Positions 59,713 to 64,000 of a DNA stretch of 64,000 nt are shown here, one piece after another. This stretch comes from Prevotella sp. Lineage in GTDB: Bacteria; Bacteroidota; Bacteroidia; Bacteroidales; Bacteroidaceae. The DNA is taken from NCBI GenBank assembly GCA_017459445.1, contig JAFUDJ010000005.1:1-64000 (forward strand). The letters are read 5' to 3'. Under the pieces are notes generated by a model. The model did no database searches. It worked only from the letters and a program-made list of their open reading frames with translations, and was not told the origin of the DNA. The number at the start of each line of letters is the position of its first letter. The stretch's first letter is position 1. A program made the translations under genes and the position numbers.

Positions 59713-62370
59713 ATGAAAAAGATAGGCGTTTTACTCTTTTGCCTTTTTGCCTTTTTACCCTTTAAGGCGCAGACCTCCGTTGCCGGCCTCTTCCCCTTGG
59801 AGAACAGCGGGCGCATGGTGTGGAACTTCAACGCAGGCTGGCGCTTCCACTTAGGCGACGTTGCTGATGCCGAAGCCAAGGACTTCGACGACCAGGCGTG
59901 GGAAGTGGTCTCTACGCCCCATACCGTACAGCTGATGCCTGCCGAGGCCAGTGGTTGCCGCAACTATCAGGGCATTGCCTGGTATCGCAAGCACTTCCGC
60001 CTGCCTGAGGAATGCGAAGGTCGTGATGTCACCCTCCACTTCGAGGCCATCATGGGCAAGCAGACGCTCTATATCAATGGCCAAAAGGTGAAAAAGCACG
60101 AAGGGGGCTACCTGCCCATCACCATCACCCTCCCCAATCGTGTGGGCGACGATTTGGTCGTCGCCATCAAGGCCGACAACAGCGACGACAAGACCTACCC
60201 TCCCGGCAAGAAGCAGATGACGCTCGACTTCGCCTATCACGGCGGCATCTATCGGGACGTCTGGCTTATTGCCAAGTCGAAGGTAGCCATCACCGATGCT
60301 GTTGAGGAGAACAAGGTGGCCGGTGGCGGCATCTTTGTGCATTATGCTAACATCACCGACAAGAGCGCTGATGTCTACGTCAATACCGAAGTGCGCAACA
60401 CCGACACTCGTCCCCGCACCGTGACCGTGGAAAACGCTCTGTCTCCGTACACTGCGACATTGTCGCAGTCTACCAAGGTCAAGCTACAGCCCGGCGAGAC
60501 CCGCACCGTCACCCAGCACTTCAAAGTGAAGAGCCCTCAGCTTTGGTCGCCAGAGACACCTTATTTATATAATGTAACTACCCGCATCAAGGACGGCAAG
60601 CAGCCGCTCGACGGCGGCATTACTCGCATTGGCATTCGCTCCTTCGAGTTTCGTGGAACTAACTCTGCCGTTTCAGCCACCGTTCCCGACGGTTCTCCGT
60701 CGGGTCCCGGCTTCTACCTCAACGGCAAGCGCTACCACCAGCTCGTCGGCGCCAACCGCCATCAGGACTTTGCCTACGTGGGCAATGCCCTGCCCAACTC
60801 GCAACAGTGGCGCGATGCCAAGCGCCTGCGTGATGCCGGATTCACCATCATCCGCACGGCCCACTATCCCCAAGACCCCTCGTTTATGGACGCCTGCGAC
60901 GAACTGGGGCTCTTCATCATCGTAGCTACCCCAGGTTGGCAGTATTGGAACAAGGACGAGGGCTGGGACGAAAAGGTGCATCAGAACACCCGCAGCATCA
61001 TTCGCCGCGACCGCAACCACCCCTGCGTGCTGATGTGGGAACCCATCCTCAACGAGACGCGCTATCCTGAGGATTTCGCCCTGCAGGCCCTGCAGATTAC
61101 CAAGGACGAATATCCCTATCCCTATCGTCCCGTGGCTGCTGCTGACGTACACTCTGCCGGTGTCAAGGACCACTACGATGTGGTCTATGGTTGGCCGGGT
61201 GACGACTTCAAGTCGCAACAAGCTGCCAAGGAGGGTAAGACGGACGAAGTGGTACACCAGTGTATCTTCACCCGCGAGTTTGGCGAACTGGTAGACGACT
61301 GGTACGCCCATAATAACCTGAACCGTGCTTCACGTTCGTGGGGTGAGCGCCCCATGCTGACGCAGGCCCTCTCGCTTCATCGGAGCACTGTCGAGCTTTT
61401 CAACACCACTGGTCAGTTCATTGGTGGTTGCCAGTGGCACCCCTTCGACCACCAGCGTGGCTATCACCCAGACCCTTATTGGGGTGGCATCTACGACGCC
61501 TTCCGCCAGCCCAAGACGGCCCTGCCGATGTTTGCTGCGACACTGTCGCAACCTACGGAACAACCCCTCGTGACCATAGCCCACGAGATGACGCAGTTCT
61601 CAGAGAAGGACGTCACCGTCTTCAGCAATTGCGACTCGGTACGCCTAACGATGTATGACGGTGAGCACTGCTGGACGCTCCCCGTCCAGCGGTCGACGGT
61701 TTCCCCGTCGGCATCTCCCGCTCCACCCCACCCCGTTGTGTTCCGCGACGCCTGGGACTTCTTCGAGGCCCGTAACTGGAGCTATACTAAGCGCAACTGG
61801 CAGAACGTAAAGATGGTGGCCGAAGGCATTGTCAATGGTCAGGTGGTATGCCGTGACGAGAAGATGCCGTCACGTCGCAGTACCAAGCTACAGCTTCGCG
61901 TCGACGACATGGGCAAACCGCTCGTTGCTGATGGTTCCGACTTCATCGTGGTGGTCTGCGAGGTGACTGACGACCTCGGTCATGTGCGTCGTCTGGCCAA
62001 AGAGAACATCCGCTTCACCGTAGAGGGCGAAGGAGAAATCATTGGCGATGCCACCATCAACGCCAACCCTCGTGCCGTAGAGTGGGGCTCGGCTCCCGTG
62101 CTGATTCGCTCTACGCGCCAAGCCGGCAAAATAAAGGTCAAGGCGGAGGTACAATTCCCCGGCACTCATGCCCCCACCCCGGCTGAGTTGGAAATAGAGA
62201 GTGTACCCTACGACGTGCCCATGTGCTATCATCCCGGCGAGTCCTACAAGGCCCATGAGGCTCACCAGACTCGTGACGGCAACAAGCCTGCTACCATTTC
62301 CGACCAGGAGAAGGCCCGGCTCCTACAGGAAGTAGAAGCCCAGCAGGCAGACTTCGGGCTGCAAAAATGA
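59713..62370 (+). CDS. Glycoside hydrolase family 2 (beta-galactosidase/glucuronidase type)
   Basis: An 885-residue secreted GH2 enzyme, second in the operon of this family. The signal peptide MKKIGVLLFCLFAFLPF ends at KAQ (residue 20). A sugar-binding domain (WRFHLGDVADAEAKDFDDQAW, DVTLHFEAIMGKQTLYINGQ) is followed by an Ig-like domain and a TIM barrel with acid/base Glu448 in EPILNETR and nucleophile Glu522 in FTREFGEL. C-terminal DUF4982-like and Ig-like domains (VFSNCDSVRLTMYDG, ITVEGEGEIIGDATIN-like) end in an acidic helix. The gap from the esterase is 12 bp. The two GH2 enzymes differ in length and active-site context, so they probably cut different linkages. Confidence 0.88.
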   Translation: MKKIGVLLFCLFAFLPFKAQTSVAGLFPLENSGRMVWNFNAGWRFHLGDVADAEAKDFDDQAWEVVSTPHTVQLMPAEASGCRNYQGIAWYRKHFRLPEECEGRDVTLHFEAIMGKQTLYINGQKVKKHEGGYLPITITLPNRVGDDLVVAIKADNSDDKTYPPGKKQMTLDFAYHGGIYRDVWLIAKSKVAITDAVEENKVAGGGIFVHYANITDKSADVYVNTEVRNTDTRPRTVTVENALSPYTATLSQSTKVKLQPGETRTVTQHFKVKSPQLWSPETPYLYNVTTRIKDGKQPLDGGITRIGIRSFEFRGTNSAVSATVPDGSPSGPGFYLNGKRYHQLVGANRHQDFAYVGNALPNSQQWRDAKRLRDAGFTIIRTAHYPQDPSFMDACDELGLFIIVATPGWQYWNKDEGWDEKVHQNTRSIIRRDRNHPCVLMWEPILNETRYPEDFALQALQITKDEYPYPYRPVAAADVHSAGVKDHYDVVYGWPGDDFKSQQAAKEGKTDEVVHQCIFTREFGELVDDWYAHNNLNRASRSWGERPMLTQALSLHRSTVELFNTTGQFIGGCQWHPFDHQRGYHPDPYWGGIYDAFRQPKTALPMFAATLSQPTEQPLVTIAHEMTQFSEKDVTVFSNCDSVRLTMYDGEHCWTLPVQRSTVSPSASPAPPHPVVFRDAWDFFEARNWSYTKRNWQNVKMVAEGIVNGQVVCRDEKMPSRRSTKLQLRVDDMGKPLVADGSDFIVVVCEVTDDLGHVRRLAKENIRFTVEGEGEIIGDATINANPRAVEWGSAPVLIRSTRQAGKIKVKAEVQFPGTHAPTPAELEIESVPYDVPMCYHPGESYKAHEAHQTRDGNKPATISDQEKARLLQEVEAQQADFGLQK

Positions 62371-62389
62371 AAGAAAAAGCTGTTTTCCT

Positions 62390-62420
62390 TTTGTGTTTAG
62401 CCCCCTAATTCGTACCTTTG
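62390..62420 (+). promoter_or_regulatory. Promoter of ychF
   Basis: TTTG at 62390-62393, 19 nt, TACCTTTG at 62413-62420, 29 bp before the ATG. Confidence 0.82.
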
Positions 62421-62449
62421 CACGCAAATATAAACTTTAACAAAAAGAC

Positions 62450-63550
62450 ATGTCATTAAAATGTGGTATAGTAGGACTGCCTAATGTAGGCAAGTCTACT
62501 TTGTTCAACTGCCTCAGTAGTGCCAAGGCACAGGCTGCCAATTTCCCCTTTTGTACGATAGAACCCAATGTCGGCGTCATTACCGTGCCCGACGAGCGGC
62601 TGACTAAGCTGGCCGAACTGGTGCATCCGGGCCGCATTGTGCCGGCCACCTGTGAGATAGTCGACATTGCCGGGCTGGTGAAAGGCGCCTCCAAGGGCGA
62701 GGGCCTGGGTAATAAGTTTCTTGGAAACATCCGTGAGACGGACGCTATCATCCATATGCTTCGCTGCTTTGAGGATGATAACATCACCCATGTCGACGGC
62801 ACCATCGACCCCATCCGCGACAAGGAGATTATCGACACCGAGCTGCAGCTGAAGGATTTAGAGACTATCGAGAGCCGTCTGGCCAAGACAGAGAAGGCTG
62901 CTGCCGCAGGCAACAAGGATGCCAAGATAGAGGTTACGGTGCTGAAAGCCTATAAGGAAGTTCTGGAACAAGGCAAGAACGCCCGCATCGTGGAGTTCGA
63001 GACAAAGGACGAACAGGACTGCGCCCGCAACCTGTTTCTGCTCACGGCTAAGCCGGTGCTATACGTCTGTAACGTCGGCGAGGCCGAAGCCAAGAGTGGT
63101 AATGCCCTGACACAACGCGTCGAGGCACTGGCCAAGGAGGAAGGTGCCGAGTCGATGGTCATCGCTGCCAAGACAGAAGAGGACATTGCCGAGCTGGAAT
63201 CCTACGAGGACAAGCAGTTGTTCTTGGAGGAACTGGGCTTGGAGGAGAGCGGTGTCAACCGCCTCATCAAGAAAGCCTACGCCCTGCTGAACCTCGAGAC
63301 CTTCATCACCGCTGGCGAGATGGAGGTCAAGGCATGGACCTACAAGAAGGGCTGGAAGGCTCCGCAGTGTGCCGGCGTCATCCATACCGACTTCGAGAAA
63401 GGCTTCATCCGCGCCGAAGTCATCAAGTACGACGACTACATCCAGTATGGCTCCGAGGCCGCTGTCCGTGAAGCCGGCAAGATGGGCATCGAAGGCAAGG
63501 ACTATGTGGTGCAGGACGGCGACATCATGCACTTTAGATTTAACGTTTAA
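62450..63550 (+). CDS. ychF: Obg-family P-loop ATPase YchF
   Basis: A 366-residue translation-associated P-loop ATPase of the Ola1/YchF group, with a role in ribosome function and stress (redox) sensing. G1 is GLPNVGKST (8-16); G3 is DIAGLVKGASKGEGLGN; the specificity loop is YVCNVGE, the NxxE form that prefers ATP over GTP. A coiled-coil insert is at residues about 135-200, and a C-terminal TGS domain (EVKAWTYKKGWKAPQCAGVI) is present. It starts right after the GH operon with its own consensus promoter, and lgt follows 58 bp later. Confidence 0.96.
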   Translation: MSLKCGIVGLPNVGKSTLFNCLSSAKAQAANFPFCTIEPNVGVITVPDERLTKLAELVHPGRIVPATCEIVDIAGLVKGASKGEGLGNKFLGNIRETDAIIHMLRCFEDDNITHVDGTIDPIRDKEIIDTELQLKDLETIESRLAKTEKAAAAGNKDAKIEVTVLKAYKEVLEQGKNARIVEFETKDEQDCARNLFLLTAKPVLYVCNVGEAEAKSGNALTQRVEALAKEEGAESMVIAAKTEEDIAELESYEDKQLFLEELGLEESGVNRLIKKAYALLNLETFITAGEMEVKAWTYKKGWKAPQCAGVIHTDFEKGFIRAEVIKYDDYIQYGSEAAVREAGKMGIEGKDYVVQDGDIMHFRFNV

Positions 63551-63557
63551 TTAGCGT

Positions 63558-63596
63558 CGAAATATCGGAACTTCGAAATACCGGAACTTCGAAACA
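63558..63596 (+). repeat. Short tandem repeat between ychF and lgt
   Basis: TCGAAATATCGGAACT is followed by TCGAAATACCGGAACT and a third partial TCGAAACAAC. Two and a half units of 16 bp; no function seen. Confidence 0.7.
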
Positions 63597-63608
63597 ACGT
63601 CATTAAAA

Positions 63609-64000
63609 ATGCTACTCTTTATTAATTGGAATCCCTCGCTTACCATCGGCCCCTTCCGTTGGTACTCCCTGTGTTGGCTCATCGGTCTGGCGCTGGCCTA
63701 CTTCGTTGTCAAGCGACTCTATAAGGAACAGCATATCAAGGAAGAGCTGTTCGACCCGCTGTTCTTCTATTGCTTCATCGGCATCCTGCTCGGTGCCCGT
63801 CTGGGCCACTGCATCTTCTACCAGCCCGACTATTTCCTAACATCGTGGCAAGGCGTTGTAGAGATGTTCCTACCCATCCACATCCTGCACGACGGCGGCT
63901 GGAAATTCACCGGTTATGAAGGACTGGCCTCCCACGGCGGAACGCTGGGCTTGATGATAGCCCTCTGGTTCTATGTCAGGAAGACCCGGCTCAGCATCTG
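63609..64000 (+). CDS. lgt: Prolipoprotein diacylglyceryl transferase, 5' part
   Basis: The first 130 residues of the inner-membrane enzyme that attaches diacylglycerol to the lipobox cysteine of prolipoproteins. The beginning, [26 protein letters not shown], is followed by a transmembrane segment, [12 protein letters not shown] (the conserved RxxH-type region), and [15 protein letters not shown]. The gene runs off the window. Being the modifier of every lipoprotein in the window, it is functionally linked to the fimbrillins, though not by operon. Confidence 0.93.
   Translation, partial: MLLFINWNPSLTIGPFRWYSLCWLIGLALAYFVVKRLYKEQHIKEELFDPLFFYCFIGILLGARLGHCIFYQPDYFLTSWQGVVEMFLPIHILHDGGWKFTGYEGLASHGGTLGLMIALWFYVRKTRLSI

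Overview
The window comes from a Bacteroidota chromosome, most likely a Prevotella-like member of the Bacteroidales. The evidence is the Bacteroidota promoter form (TTTG, about 20 nt, TAnnTTTG) seen upstream of many genes, abundant fimbrillin-type (Mfa/FimA-like) lipoproteins, large secreted proteins ending in a GxYIxNGRKxxxK tail, DUF3868/DUF3575 and DUF5119 fimbrial-locus proteins, and polysaccharide-degrading enzymes. No plasmid or phage backbone is seen. Housekeeping genes (dnaK, recA, miaB, murF, recO, tRNA-Glu, rpsT, gyrB, ychF, lgt) frame two accessory regions.

Layout: 0.2-4.8 kb holds dnaK (-), a secreted protein with a BamE/SmpA-like tail (+) and recA (+). 4.9-8.3 kb is a starch-binding-type secreted protein broken by a one-base frameshift, followed by a small acidic peptide. 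8.35-9.17 kb has no gene and carries a 143-bp-arm inverted repeat around phased short repeats. 9.2-26 kb is a six-gene minus-strand operon of five fimbrillin-type lipoproteins and one 2557-residue surface protein.

26-38.4 kb is the most interesting part. A tyrosine recombinase (26151-27302) abuts a fimbrillin open frame that lacks a signal peptide and promoter (27299-29803). Eleven kilobases away lies an intact, divergent fimbrillin gene (36161-38428, minus). The two share an identical 22-bp sequence in inverted orientation (27307-27328 and 38276-38297), in the same reading frame. Inversion of the 11-kb segment between them would graft the silent body onto the lipoprotein signal of the expressed gene, so this looks like a two-state pilin switch. 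The segment carries a REP-type Y1 transposase gene with an unusual C-terminal domain, a beta-barrel protein, a glycosyltransferase, three PIN-type toxin-antitoxin pairs, small hydrophobic peptides, and repeated intergenic modules made of an intrinsic terminator followed by a consensus promoter.

38.5-41.3 kb holds the rest of the second fimbrial operon (DUF3868/DUF3575 protein, DUF5119 lipoprotein, then the fimbrillin). 41.5-46.8 kb is a miaB, LTA-synthase-like, ABC exporter operon. 46.9-52.1 kb is housekeeping. 52.1-62.4 kb is a four-gene glycan-degradation operon (GH2, GH106, sialate O-acetylesterase-type, GH2), whose first start codon lies inside the apparent gyrB terminator. ychF follows, and lgt is cut by the window end.
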